Shown here piece after piece: positions 26,551-35,053 of a stretch of 64,000 bases of DNA. Location: positions 310,001 through 374,000 of the forward strand of contig NZ_FMMP01000007.1 of the NCBI RefSeq assembly GCF_900095725.1. The letters run 5' to 3'. The notes beneath the pieces are model-generated. The model searched no databases. It was not told the DNA's origin and saw only the letters and a program-made list of their open reading frames with translations. A program made the position numbers and the translations under genes. The first letter of the stretch is position 1, and the number at the start of each line of letters is the position of its first letter. Source of the stretch: Cellulosilyticum sp. I15G10I2. Lineage in GTDB: Bacteria > Bacillota > Clostridia > Lachnospirales > Cellulosilyticaceae.

Positions 26551-27315
26551 ATGGAATTCTCAAATTATCCAACCATGATATATTTTGTTCAAAAAGAATG
26601 CTCCACAAACTGGAAACTGAACGCGGCAAATATTAATTTCTGTGATTTAGTCTTTGTTCAAAGCGGCAGCGCCGATTATATCATCGATAAAAACCCCTAC
26701 CACGTCGTGGCAGGGGATGTAGTCTGTATTCAATCTGGAAGCAGCCGCATTGCCAGCACAACTGGAATGACCTGCGTTTCTATTGACTTTTTAGTTGAAG
26801 ATAATGATCTACCCATTCCACTCCCTCATGTGACCTCCAATGTGGATTTAACTGAATTTGAACCTTTATTTACATCTATTAAGTATGAATGGCTTCAACA
26901 AACCCAGGGTTACCGATTAAAATGTCAAGCTCTCTTTGGTCTGATCTTGTACAAACTTTTGTATAAACAAAATAATATAGAAAAATCCCCTTATATCAAA
27001 GCCATAAAAAAATATGTTATTGAACATTATCAGGAGAATATTACTGTAACCAAACTTGCCAAACTGTTAAAATTAAATCCTGTTTATTGCGGTTCTCTCT
27101 TTAAAAAATCTGAGAATCAGACTATACAAGAATTTATTACCCAGGTACGTATCAATAAAGCAGCAAATCTATTGCAATTAAGAGAACATAACGTTAGTGA
27201 AGTAGCTGCTCTTACCGGATTTAATGATATTTATTATTTTAGTAATACCTTTAAACGCATTATGAAAGTATCACCCTCCGAATATAAAAATAGCCATCTA
27301 AATACTGTTTTGTAA
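26551..27315 (+). CDS. AraC-family transcriptional regulator
   Basis: This 254-residue regulator has a short N-terminal cupin-like domain (DLVFVQSGSADYIIDKNPYHVVAGDVVCIQ) and C-terminal paired helix-turn-helix motifs. The second carries VSEVAALTGFNDIYYFSNTF and the usual SPSEYK end. AGGGAGATC lies before the ATG. It is divergent from the two-gene oxidoreductase operon and probably controls it. It lacks the HxH pattern of the AraC protein at 16911, so the two sense different ligands or sense them differently. Confidence 0.92.
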   Translation: MEFSNYPTMIYFVQKECSTNWKLNAANINFCDLVFVQSGSADYIIDKNPYHVVAGDVVCIQSGSSRIASTTGMTCVSIDFLVEDNDLPIPLPHVTSNVDLTEFEPLFTSIKYEWLQQTQGYRLKCQALFGLILYKLLYKQNNIEKSPYIKAIKKYVIEHYQENITVTKLAKLLKLNPVYCGSLFKKSENQTIQEFITQVRINKAANLLQLREHNVSEVAALTGFNDIYYFSNTFKRIMKVSPSEYKNSHLNTVL

Positions 27316-27346
27316 TCTGTGAGTTATTAGTTCTAGGCATTCTAAG

Positions 27347-28519
27347 CTACCTAAGTATTATTTTTATATCTGCTGTTAGTCCTGGTTTTAATAAGGCCTT
27401 ACCTTTTTCTATTTCTATAATAGCTTCTATAATGGTATCTCCATCTTTTTCTATAGCACGCTCAGATACTCTAGAAATACTTCCTATTATCTCCTCTTTT
27501 ATTTCATCAGCAAGGGTAATACGTGCTGACTGCCCTGTTCTCACAGATCTTATTGATTCCTCAGGAATATCTGCTGTAACATAGATTGTGTCTTGATACA
27601 TGGCTTTTAAAACTGCTCCCATCCCGCTATTTATCTCTGTCCCTTTCATACAATTGATATCATATATAATGAGATTATCTTCTGGTGCTATAATAGCATT
27701 ATCTTTTAGGTATGGTTTATCAAGCTTGTTTTTCATAGATGTAAGCATTAACTTAGAAGTTGCAATCTTTAACTTGAGGGCCTCTATACTTGAAACCTTT
27801 TGCTGATCAGCATTATTAAACTGTATCTCAGTACTTTTAAGTTGGGTATTAAGGGAACTTATTTCAAGCTTCCTATTAGTTTTAACTTTTTCTATAGCTG
27901 TAAGGGTATCTTCTTTTTCTTTCTGTCTGTTTTTTAGTTTTTGCTCACTCAATTTAAGCGTTTCTTCAGATATGTAGTCTACTTCAAAAAGCTGCTTATT
28001 AGCTTCATATTCGTTACTTGCAAGTAAAATAGATTGTTCTATAATCTCTAAACTATTTTGTAAGGGTTTTAAATCTGGGTCCTCACCACTTATCACATAA
28101 TTTTGCTTAACCTTTAATTCTTCTCTTATACGACTAGCCTCTAACATTTGTGGATTATTATTAGCCTCTAATTCTTTTAGTTTTATTTCATCCATATGTA
28201 TTTCATTTTCTTTTGTCTTAATCTGAAGCTTGTAGTCTTCAAAATCTAAGCTAAGTAATTTATCTCCTTTATTAACTATTTCCCCATCTTTTATATAAAC
28301 TTCCTTAACTATAGCTTGAAAATCAATAATAATTTCTTGATTTTTAGCCACATTAACATTCCCATATACATCGAGTTCCTGTTTATCACTATCTATGTAC
28401 TCAGTATAAGTTACGTTATTGGCTGGTTCACTTTCTCTTCCACCGCATGCTGTTAATAAACTTACTATGCAGCATATACTTATTATTTTAACGCCATTGC
28501 CTAGTTTTAAAGTTTTCAT
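27347..28519 (-). CDS. HlyD/MacA-like efflux adaptor lipoprotein
   Basis: This is the extracytoplasmic adaptor subunit of a MacAB-like exporter. It has 390 residues. The signal peptide ends at the lipobox LTAC with C25 as the lipid anchor. A biotinyl-lipoyl-like half (FQAIVKEVYIKDGEIVNKGDKLLSLD) is followed by a long coiled-coil hairpin (about 95-260), the second lipoyl half, and a beta-barrel ending GKALLKPGLTADIKIIL. GGAGGG sits before the ATG. It lies 79 bases downstream of the ATPase gene on the same strand. In Gram-positives such adaptors help peptide or antibiotic export; the cargo here is unknown. Confidence 0.92.
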   Translation of the reverse strand: MKTLKLGNGVKIISICCIVSLLTACGGRESEPANNVTYTEYIDSDKQELDVYGNVNVAKNQEIIIDFQAIVKEVYIKDGEIVNKGDKLLSLDFEDYKLQIKTKENEIHMDEIKLKELEANNNPQMLEASRIREELKVKQNYVISGEDPDLKPLQNSLEIIEQSILLASNEYEANKQLFEVDYISEETLKLSEQKLKNRQKEKEDTLTAIEKVKTNRKLEISSLNTQLKSTEIQFNNADQQKVSSIEALKLKIATSKLMLTSMKNKLDKPYLKDNAIIAPEDNLIIYDINCMKGTEINSGMGAVLKAMYQDTIYVTADIPEESIRSVRTGQSARITLADEIKEEIIGSISRVSERAIEKDGDTIIEAIIEIEKGKALLKPGLTADIKIILR

Positions 28520-28598
28520 GCCTTGCCCTCCTCATTTCATTTACTCTATGTCTTAAGAATCCTTATAAATACTATCTTAACTTTAGAAGTATATATGG

Positions 28599-29288
28599 TT
28601 AATCATTTTGTATATCCATACTGATTCTGCCATCTTTTATCTCCACAATACGATCAGTTTTTTCTGCAATCCTTTTATCATGCGTAATAATAACAAAAGT
28701 TGTTTGGAACTTTTCATTAATATCTCTCAAAATTTTGTAAATATTTTCTGTTGACTCTGAATCAAGATTACCTGTTGGTTCATCAGCTAAGATAATCTTA
28801 GGGTTGTTCATTAAAGATCTTGCAATGGCTGTTCTTTGCTGCTGACCACCAGACATATTATTCGCCATATTATTTCTAATATTTGATAACCCTACTATAT
28901 GTAACAATTCCTCAGCTCTTTCAATGGCTTCTTTGGAAGGCTTTTGTTTTTGAATAAGATAGGGCATCAGAACATTTTCGAGTGCTGTGAATTCTGGCAG
29001 TAAGTAATGAAATTGAAAAATAAACCCTATACTCTTATTCCTAAGCTCTGCTAATTCATCTTTATTCATCAGATCAGTTCTATTCCCATTTATATAAACT
29101 TCTCCACTAGTGGGTTGATCTAGTGTCCCCATAATATTTAAGATAGTGCTTTTTCCACTCCCAGAAGCACCTATAATAGCATTAAAAGATTTAGCCTGAA
29201 ATGATAGGTTAACATCATACAAAACTTGTGTATTAATAGTCTTTCCATATATTTTATTTATTCTTTTAAGTTCAATAACCTTATCCAT
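28599..29288 (-). CDS. ABC transporter ATP-binding protein, MacB/LolD type
   Basis: This 229-residue ATPase belongs to the MacB/LolD/FtsE group. Walker A is GASGSGKST, the signature is NMSGGQQQR, Walker B is IILADEPTGNLDS, and the switch histidine is in VIITHD. The start overlaps the permease stop by eight bases, with GAGGTGATT upstream. The LolD-like motif GFIFQFHYLLPEFTALENV is present. It works with the adjacent FtsX-type permease and HlyD-like adaptor. The direction is export or envelope mechanotransmission, as in MacB. Confidence 0.95.
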   Translation of the reverse strand: MDKVIELKRINKIYGKTINTQVLYDVNLSFQAKSFNAIIGASGSGKSTILNIMGTLDQPTSGEVYINGNRTDLMNKDELAELRNKSIGFIFQFHYLLPEFTALENVLMPYLIQKQKPSKEAIERAEELLHIVGLSNIRNNMANNMSGGQQQRTAIARSLMNNPKIILADEPTGNLDSESTENIYKILRDINEKFQTTFVIITHDKRIAEKTDRIVEIKDGRISMDIQND

Positions 29289-30441
29289 TTTTAATCACCT
29301 CTATAGGACTTATCTTCGCTGATCTCCTAGCTGGTACTAAAGCTGCCAACGTAGCAGCTAGCAGTGCAAGGATTGCTGAAAATGTAACAAATGCATAATC
29401 TATATATAAAGCGATAATAGGCGTCCCATCTGTATTAACAGCAAACTTTGTAAAAGTATATGCAAGCACGAGTCCAAAGCATACGCCTAAAACAGCTCCC
29501 ATTCCCCCTAATATAAATCCTTCAAATAAAAAAATCTGACTTGCAGTACTATCTTTAATACCCATCGCCTTAAGAATACCTAATTGCCTTGATTTTTGAA
29601 GAACTGTTATGGCAAGTACACTAGCTATCCCCAGAATAACCGATACCATAACAAAAACCTGGATTAAATAACTAGACATACTTTGACCTTTAAGTCCACT
29701 AAGAAGCTGTTCATTTTGAGCTTTCCAATTATCTATTGTAAAATCAGAGTTGTTTAAAGTATCTTTTAAGGACTCAGCTAGGGTATCTGCCTTAAATACT
29801 TGGTTTATTTGAATTTCAACCGATGTTATGGAATCTCCGAATGAAAAAGTATCTTGGGCAGTTTTAAGATCCGTAATAAGCCACGACTCATTAATACTTG
29901 CTACCTTAAAATCATACACGCCTGTAATAGTCACTTTAGTTTTTGATCCTTGAGGGGTAATAATAGTAATACGATCTCCTAGAGCTATTTGTAGTTCATT
30001 TTTTAAATCTATGCCTATAAGTACTTCCCTCGCTCTCTTAGGCTTTTGCCCCTCTATAAGACTTGTATTCAACTGATAAATCTTATCTGCATCTTCATAT
30101 ATAAATCCTCGCACAAAAACAGGAAGTGTTTTAGTACCAGATTTAATAAAAGCTGGAAAATCTGCTGCTACTGATACTGCTTTAAAATCAACGTTTTGAT
30201 TTTTAATAAACTCAAAAAGCGTTTCCCACTTCTTAATTTTTCTGTCATCATTTTCTGAACTAATCGTAATATGAGATGACCTGCCTATAGTTGTATCTAT
30301 CAGGCTTTTTTGAAGTCCTTGTATAAGTGAACCAATAAATACTTGGACAGATACACCTACTGCAATGCCTAGCACAATTAATAATGTTTGTGCCTTACTT
30401 GAGTGTAAGAACCGCGCAGCTATTTTAAATGCCAGCCTCAT
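29281..30441 (-). CDS. FtsX/MacB-type ABC transporter permease
   Basis: This is the first gene of the exporter operon. It has 386 residues in the MacB topology: one N-terminal helix (about 18-40), a large extracytoplasmic domain (about 45-265) and three C-terminal helices forming the FtsX domain. Typical sequences are ILKAMGIKDSTASQIFLFEGFILG and the C-terminal ALVPARRSAKISPIEVIKNG. GAGGGGGTG sits before the ATG. Its upstream DNA has a promoter embedded in an 18-base inverted repeat, indicating repression. Family and topology are secure; cargo is not known. Confidence 0.93.
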   Translation of the reverse strand: MRLAFKIAARFLHSSKAQTLLIVLGIAVGVSVQVFIGSLIQGLQKSLIDTTIGRSSHITISSENDDRKIKKWETLFEFIKNQNVDFKAVSVAADFPAFIKSGTKTLPVFVRGFIYEDADKIYQLNTSLIEGQKPKRAREVLIGIDLKNELQIALGDRITIITPQGSKTKVTITGVYDFKVASINESWLITDLKTAQDTFSFGDSITSVEIQINQVFKADTLAESLKDTLNNSDFTIDNWKAQNEQLLSGLKGQSMSSYLIQVFVMVSVILGIASVLAITVLQKSRQLGILKAMGIKDSTASQIFLFEGFILGGMGAVLGVCFGLVLAYTFTKFAVNTDGTPIIALYIDYAFVTFSAILALLAATLAALVPARRSAKISPIEVIKNG

Positions 30442-30496
30442 ATTTTCACCCCCTCACAAAGTATTAAATTTATTTATATTAGTTATTACATTTATA

Positions 30497-30553
30497 TATA
30501 ATGTTTATCATATAGTAATTATTATTATATGATAAACATTATATGATAATCAA
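30497..30553 (-). promoter_or_regulatory. operator-overlapped promoter of the MacAB-like operon
   Basis: On the minus strand TTGATT (30553-30548) and TATAAT (30529-30524) are 18 bases apart, about 80 bases before the permease start. An inverted repeat with perfect 18-base arms (TATAATGTTTATCATATA and its complement) spans 30497-30514 and 30526-30543. One arm fills the spacer and enters the -10 box. This geometry fits a repressor site. No regulator gene is adjacent. Confidence 0.72.
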
Positions 30554-30646
30554 GTGTTTTACCAATGATAGATATAAATAACTAATACTTATTCTAAATC
30601 TCTTATTAAAATAAAATATATTCTTAACATACATCCTTAGAATCAA

Positions 30647-30695
30647 AAAATCGCCCCAAATAACTATTTAAATATTAGTTATTTAAGGCGATTTT
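30647..30695 (-). terminator. terminator of the osmolyte importer operon
   Basis: AAAATCGCC and GGCGATTTT pair around an inner AT-rich palindrome (AATAACTATTTAAATATTAGTTATT). It lies 45 bases past the binding-protein stop, followed on the minus strand by TTTTTTGATT. Confidence 0.85.
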
Positions 30696-30739
30696 ATTAA
30701 AATTATACTTACTAAATCACTATTCTATTTTAACTTTAA

Positions 30740-31639
30740 CTACTTAACAAGTCCTTTCGACTCTAAGAATCCTTTAGCAACTTCTTCTACAGACTTTTTC
30801 TCAACATCTACTTGATAATTAAGAGCTGTCATATCTTCATCACTAATTTTTCCACCGAGCTTATTAAGTACTGCTATAAGCTCTGGGTACTTCTTTAATG
30901 TTTCATTACGTATAATTGGGGCTGCATAATAAGGCGGGAAAAATCCAAGATCATCTTCAAGGATCTTAAGATTATATTCAACGATTTGTCCATCTGTTGC
31001 AAAAACATCTGTCACATCCATTTGACCGCTTCCTATGGCTTGGTACTTAAGTGCAGTATTCATTTTAGCAACATCTTTAAAGCTATCAATACCATAGGCT
31101 TCTAAAAATCCTTCAAATCCATCTTGCCTGTCAAAAAACTCATGCTCTGCTCCAAATACTAATTCACTCGCTACATCAATAAGGTCACTATTTTTCTCAA
31201 GATTGTATTTTTCTGCAATCTCAGCTGTAACGCCCATGGCATAAGTATTATTAAACCCTAAAGGGTCTAGCCACGTCACACCAAATTGAGAGTCAAACTC
31301 AGATTTAACAATCTCATATACTTGATCTGCATCATTAATAACATCCATCTTTAATTGAGCTGTAAGTCCCGTCCCAGTATACTCTGGATAAATATCAATG
31401 CCTCCGTTTTTAATGGCTTCAAAATTTACAAAAGTACCACCCATATTCAGTTTACGTTCTACTTGAATAGTTGTATCATTTTCAATAAGTTGTGCCATAA
31501 TCTCTGCAAGCACAATATTTTCACTAAAATCTTTAGAACCTATTACAACTTTTTTTGAATTACTACATCCAGTAAGTACACTGCTTATTAGTAGTCCTCC
31601 ACATAATCCTAGTGTGAGTAATTTTTTAATTGTTTTCAT
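30740..31639 (-). CDS. opuCC: glycine betaine/carnitine/choline-binding lipoprotein, OpuCC/OpuBC type
   Basis: This is the substrate-binding lipoprotein of an osmoprotectant ABC importer. It has 299 residues with the lipobox LTGC (C25). The OpuAC-type fold begins KVVIGSKDFSENIVLAEIMAQLIE, and the later DVFATDGQIVEYNLKILEDD and FFPPYYAAPIIR segments are hallmarks of OpuBC/OpuCC. It is the last gene of the four-gene operon ATPase, permease, binding protein partner permease, binding protein. Quaternary ammonium osmolytes such as glycine betaine or choline are the expected ligands; the exact one is not determinable. Confidence 0.93.
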   Translation of the reverse strand: MKTIKKLLTLGLCGGLLISSVLTGCSNSKKVVIGSKDFSENIVLAEIMAQLIENDTTIQVERKLNMGGTFVNFEAIKNGGIDIYPEYTGTGLTAQLKMDVINDADQVYEIVKSEFDSQFGVTWLDPLGFNNTYAMGVTAEIAEKYNLEKNSDLIDVASELVFGAEHEFFDRQDGFEGFLEAYGIDSFKDVAKMNTALKYQAIGSGQMDVTDVFATDGQIVEYNLKILEDDLGFFPPYYAAPIIRNETLKKYPELIAVLNKLGGKISDEDMTALNYQVDVEKKSVEEVAKGFLESKGLVK

Positions 31640-31661
31640 TTTTTTCTTCCTTTCCTATCTT

Positions 31662-32261
31662 TTATTTGTGGCCTTTGTACATTTTTATTTCTATTCGAGT
31701 CATTACAAAATCAAATAACAAAGCAAGTATAACAACCGGTATAGCACCTGATAAAATAAGTTTAAAATTATTGGACTGTATGCCTCTATAAATGGGATAA
31801 CCGAGTCCCCCAGCGCCTATAAGCACGCCTATTACTGATATGCCTATTGCCGTTACCATAGCAATTTTAATACCTGAAAAAATCATAGGAAATGCCAGAG
31901 GAAGTTCTACTCTAAAAAGCCTTTGCCATTTAGACATACCCATCCCTATAGCAGCTTCTTTAATATAAGGACTAATCGATTGCATACCAGTATAAGTATT
32001 ACGAATAATAGGTAAAAGTGAGTAAAGAATAAGCCCTGCTATAAGTGTTGTATTCCCTAGGCCAAATATAAGCATAAGCATTGCAAGAAGTGCAAGAGAT
32101 GGAATAGTCTGAACAACGTCAGCTATACTTAAAATAATTGTATCTACATATTTCACCCAATAAGCAATTACACCTAACATAACCCCTATCACAGCTGAAA
32201 AAATACACGCTATGAAAACAATATATAAATGCTGTATTGTATAATTTAAAATACTTCCCAT
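31662..32261 (-). CDS. opuCD: osmoprotectant ABC transporter permease, OpuCD type
   Basis: This is the second membrane subunit of the osmolyte importer. It has 199 residues with about five helices. The ATPase-contact motif is EAAIGMGMSKWQRLFRVELPLAFPMIFSGI, split here at EAAIGMGMSKWQ, and GVLIGAGGLGYPIYRG is typical of the family. Its start overlaps the stop of the other permease by one base. The two permeases probably form a heterodimer, as in OpuC of Bacillus and Listeria. GGGGGG lies before the ATG. Confidence 0.93.
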   Translation of the reverse strand: MGSILNYTIQHLYIVFIACIFSAVIGVMLGVIAYWVKYVDTIILSIADVVQTIPSLALLAMLMLIFGLGNTTLIAGLILYSLLPIIRNTYTGMQSISPYIKEAAIGMGMSKWQRLFRVELPLAFPMIFSGIKIAMVTAIGISVIGVLIGAGGLGYPIYRGIQSNNFKLILSGAIPVVILALLFDFVMTRIEIKMYKGHK

Positions 32262-32911
32262 TATTTTCCCCCCCTTACCTTTAATCCGCGAGGAGTCACG
32301 AGTCTTTGTAAGCCGCCAATAACGCTACCTATTAAAACAGCCATAATAGCCGCAGGAATAGCCCCTGCAATAATATAGTAATTGTTTGTTGTAGAAAGTC
32401 CCGTCCAGATCAAGTCACCAAGACCTCCAGCACCTATTAGAGCAGCAAGTGTCGCCCAGCTAACAATATATACTGTAGAAATCTTAATACCGCTCACAAT
32501 AGTAGGCAGTGCTATAGGAATTTCTACTTTAAAAAGAATCTGCATGCTCGTCATACCTATCCCTTTAGCTGCCTCTTTGTAGTGCTTATCAACTTCTGCA
32601 ATACCTACGTAAGTATTCGTTAAGATAGGAAGTATTGCATATAGGGCTAAAACAACGATAGCTGGCATTTTTCCTATACCAAACAGCATCAGTGCAAAGC
32701 CTAGCATCACGAGTCCCGGTATTGTTTGTATGATTCCTGCAAATCCTAATGTTAATTTAGCTGCCTTTTGATATCTAGATAGTATGATACCTGCTGGTAT
32801 AGCGATTAAAGCGCCTATAAATACTGCTGTTATAACAAGTTCTGTATGAACCATAAGTGACTGTGAAATCATTTTTTGATTCTTAATAAGAAATTCTATA
32901 AATTGATACAT
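32261..32911 (-). CDS. opuCB: osmoprotectant ABC transporter permease, OpuCB type
   Basis: This is the first membrane subunit of the importer. It has 216 residues with about five helices. The EAA motif reads YKEAAKGIGMTSMQILFKVE, and ALIGAGGLGDLIWTGLS is the family signature. The start overlaps the end of the ATPase gene by 16 bases, with GGGGTGAG upstream. It pairs with the neighbouring 199-residue permease. Membrane location and family are clear. Confidence 0.93.
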   Translation of the reverse strand: MYQFIEFLIKNQKMISQSLMVHTELVITAVFIGALIAIPAGIILSRYQKAAKLTLGFAGIIQTIPGLVMLGFALMLFGIGKMPAIVVLALYAILPILTNTYVGIAEVDKHYKEAAKGIGMTSMQILFKVEIPIALPTIVSGIKISTVYIVSWATLAALIGAGGLGDLIWTGLSTTNNYYIIAGAIPAAIMAVLIGSVIGGLQRLVTPRGLKVRGGK

Positions 32912-34032
32912 TCAAGCTCACCCCACAATGCATCAGCTAGTGCCTTAACCATGCTTGTTTTATTAATAATACCTATCACTTGATTATGATCATCAACCAC
33001 GACGAGATAATCTCTCTTAGATTCAATAAGTATGTCAAAAGCTTCTTTGGCTCCCATATCTTTATGAATAAGTTGTGCTTCTCTATTAACAATCTCGCTA
33101 ATCGGCACACCGACTTTACCATGATTTTTTAAATCCTCAATAGTAACGATCCCTTTAAATACTGCATCTTTATCTGTAACTATAATAGAATTAACTTTTT
33201 TACGCTTCATGAGTTCCAGGCACTCTAAAGTTTGCTTTTTCTCTATCGTTTTTACAACATTTACATTCATGAAATCTACAGCTCTTAAATCTTGGTTATT
33301 ATTATAAACGCTGCGTTTTCCCATAAACTCTCGAATGATATCATCTGCTGGATTTCTAAGCATTTCTTCTGGTGATGCCATTTGAAGTATTTTGCCTTTA
33401 TCCATAAATACAATTGTATCTGCCATTTTTAAAGCTTCATCCATATCATGGGTAACAAAAATAATTGTTTTACCTAGTTTTTGCTGAAGTGTTTTAACCT
33501 CATCTTGAAGTGCATCTCTTGTTAGAGGATCTAGTGCTCCAAAAGGTTCATCCATAAGTACAATAGGTGGTGAAGCAGCAAGTGCTCTTAAAACACCTAC
33601 CCTTTGCTGCTGACCACCACTAAGTTCTGTAGGGTACTTTTTGGCATATTGTTCATAAGGCATACTTACAAGTTCTAAAAGTTCTTTAGTACGCTCTGCG
33701 CATTTTTCTTTATCCCATTTAAGCAGTTTAGGGACTACACAAATATTTTCTTCAACTGTCATATTAGGAAATAGCCCTATTTGCTGTATAACATATCCAA
33801 TTTTTCTTCTTAAGGTTACGGTATCTACACTGGCAATATCCGTTCCATCAATAATGATTGAGCCACTTTCTGGTTCAATCAACCTATTAATCATTTTCAG
33901 CGTAGTCGTTTTGCCACATCCACTGGGGCCAATAAGTACTATAAATTCTCCTTCATTTACTTCAAAGCTAAGGTTATCAATTATCTTAGTTTTTCCAAAG
34001 CTCTTACTTATGCCACTAAATTTAATCATCAT
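32896..34032 (-). CDS. opuCA: osmoprotectant ABC transporter ATP-binding protein with CBS domains, OpuCA type
   Basis: This is the ATPase of the importer, 378 residues. Walker A GPSGCGKTT is at about 35-43, the signature is LSGGQQQR, Walker B runs to VLMDEPFGALDP, and the switch histidine is in THDMDEA. Two CBS domains follow at about 255-370 (VNSIIVTDKDAVFKGIVTIE and DYLVVVDDHNQVIGII). In OpuA/OpuC proteins the CBS domains sense ionic strength or bind c-di-AMP. GGGAG precedes two adjacent ATG codons. It is the first gene of the operon, read from the sigma-A promoter at 34134-34111. Confidence 0.94.
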   Translation of the reverse strand: MMIKFSGISKSFGKTKIIDNLSFEVNEGEFIVLIGPSGCGKTTTLKMINRLIEPESGSIIIDGTDIASVDTVTLRRKIGYVIQQIGLFPNMTVEENICVVPKLLKWDKEKCAERTKELLELVSMPYEQYAKKYPTELSGGQQQRVGVLRALAASPPIVLMDEPFGALDPLTRDALQDEVKTLQQKLGKTIIFVTHDMDEALKMADTIVFMDKGKILQMASPEEMLRNPADDIIREFMGKRSVYNNNQDLRAVDFMNVNVVKTIEKKQTLECLELMKRKKVNSIIVTDKDAVFKGIVTIEDLKNHGKVGVPISEIVNREAQLIHKDMGAKEAFDILIESKRDYLVVVDDHNQVIGIINKTSMVKALADALWGELECINL

Positions 34033-34066
34033 TTCACTCCCTTACTTCTAATTTATTCGACTCGAT

Positions 34067-34139
34067 CTGACAACTTCATTTTTTACGCATGGTTGTCAGT
34101 TTACCTTCATATTATAATAGAAACTTACAACTTTGTCAA
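34067..34139 (-). promoter_or_regulatory. sigma-A promoter and candidate repressor dyad of the opuC operon
   Basis: On the minus strand TTGACA (34139-34134) and TATAAT (34116-34111) are exactly 17 bases apart. Just downstream, CTGACAAC (34067-34074) and GTTGTCAG (34092-34099) form a perfect dyad with a 17-base gap inside the untranslated leader. A second dyad GTCAA-AC-TTGAC at 34135-34146 overlaps the -35 box. The neighbouring BusR-like regulator is the natural candidate to bind one or both; this is inference. Confidence 0.75.
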
Positions 34140-34215
34140 ACTTGACTAAATATACAATTATTTTTATACGTTTTAAACAAGAGTGATTATAGTGTTAAGT
34201 TTACTTTGACCTGCA

Positions 34216-34266
34216 AAAAAAGCATACTATCATAAGCCCTTTGGCTATTTATGATAGTATGCTTTT
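34216..34266 (-). terminator. terminator of the BusR-like regulator gene
   Basis: A long stem (AAAAGCATACTATCATAA paired with its complement TTATGATAGTATGCTTTT) closes on a short loop 38 bases past the regulator stop. Both flanks carry A/T runs, so it can work in either direction. Confidence 0.88.
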
Positions 34267-34303
34267 AAATAACAAACCTATATATTCCTTATACGTAATT
34301 GTT

Positions 34304-34933
34304 TTATACATGAAAGTCTTTTATAAATTCTTCTACTCTTCTATAAGATGCTACATCTCCAATAATAATAATACTATCTTCTTCTTCAAAAATAGCATAC
34401 GGTCCTGGCGATAAAAAGATTTGCTCCCCACGCCTAATACCCACTATTGTAGCCCCAGTGTTTTGCCAAAACTTTGTATCTGTAATCGTCTTATTAATAA
34501 TAAATGAGTTTTTTGGAATTTTTATTTCATACTGATTAATCGCTTCAATTTCCTTTGACTTCTCATTTAAACTAAACATCTTATCAATCATATTTAAGAT
34601 ACGATCATTGATTTCATCTCTTTGCTTAATGAGATCCTTTAACTCATGTTTAAGCTCTCGATAGGTTTTACCTCTATTAAACTTTTCCATATATTTGTTA
34701 GCATTTTCTTTTGATAGTATGATAGCTCCGCTATTAGGCTGCACGAGCACAATATCCATATCTGATAGAAGTCTTAGAGATCTGCGTATTGTTTCAGGTG
34801 AAACCCCGTATTCAGAGGACATAAGCGATCGGCCTGATATTTTACTATTTTCCTTTAATTCACCTCTTGCAATTCTAGATGCTATATCAAATGCTATCTG
34901 TGCATAAATAGGTGGTGCTACAGAGTTATTCAT
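34304..34933 (-). CDS. busR: BusR-like GntR-RCK_C transcriptional regulator
   Basis: This 209-residue regulator combines a GntR-type winged helix (about 1-75, with GVSPETIRRSLRLLSDMDIV), a coiled coil (about 85-125) and a C-terminal RCK_C/TrkA_C domain (about 130-209, with FWQNTGATIVGIRRGE and EEEDSIIIIGD). This architecture and length match BusR, which in Lactococcus and Streptococcus binds c-di-AMP through RCK_C and represses a glycine-betaine importer. Here it lies directly upstream of an OpuC importer on the same strand, separated by a terminator and the opuC promoter. Repression of opuC is therefore the likely role. GAGGAGG precedes the ATG. Confidence 0.9.
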   Translation of the reverse strand: MNNSVAPPIYAQIAFDIASRIARGELKENSKISGRSLMSSEYGVSPETIRRSLRLLSDMDIVLVQPNSGAIILSKENANKYMEKFNRGKTYRELKHELKDLIKQRDEINDRILNMIDKMFSLNEKSKEIEAINQYEIKIPKNSFIINKTITDTKFWQNTGATIVGIRRGEQIFLSPGPYAIFEEEDSIIIIGDVASYRRVEEFIKDFHV

Positions 34934-34968
34934 ACAAAATGCCTCCTCATAATCAATAAACTTCTGTC

Positions 34969-34997
34969 ATTATAGCTACTTATTATAATAAAGTCAA
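34969..34997 (-). promoter_or_regulatory. sigma-A promoter of the BusR-like gene
   Basis: On the minus strand TTGACT and TATAAT are 17 bases apart, about 35 bases before the ATG. Confidence 0.78.
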
Positions 34998-35053
34998 CGT
35001 TTAATACTAAGCTTATATGTTATAATAAAGTGTAAACAGATTAAGCGCTAGGA

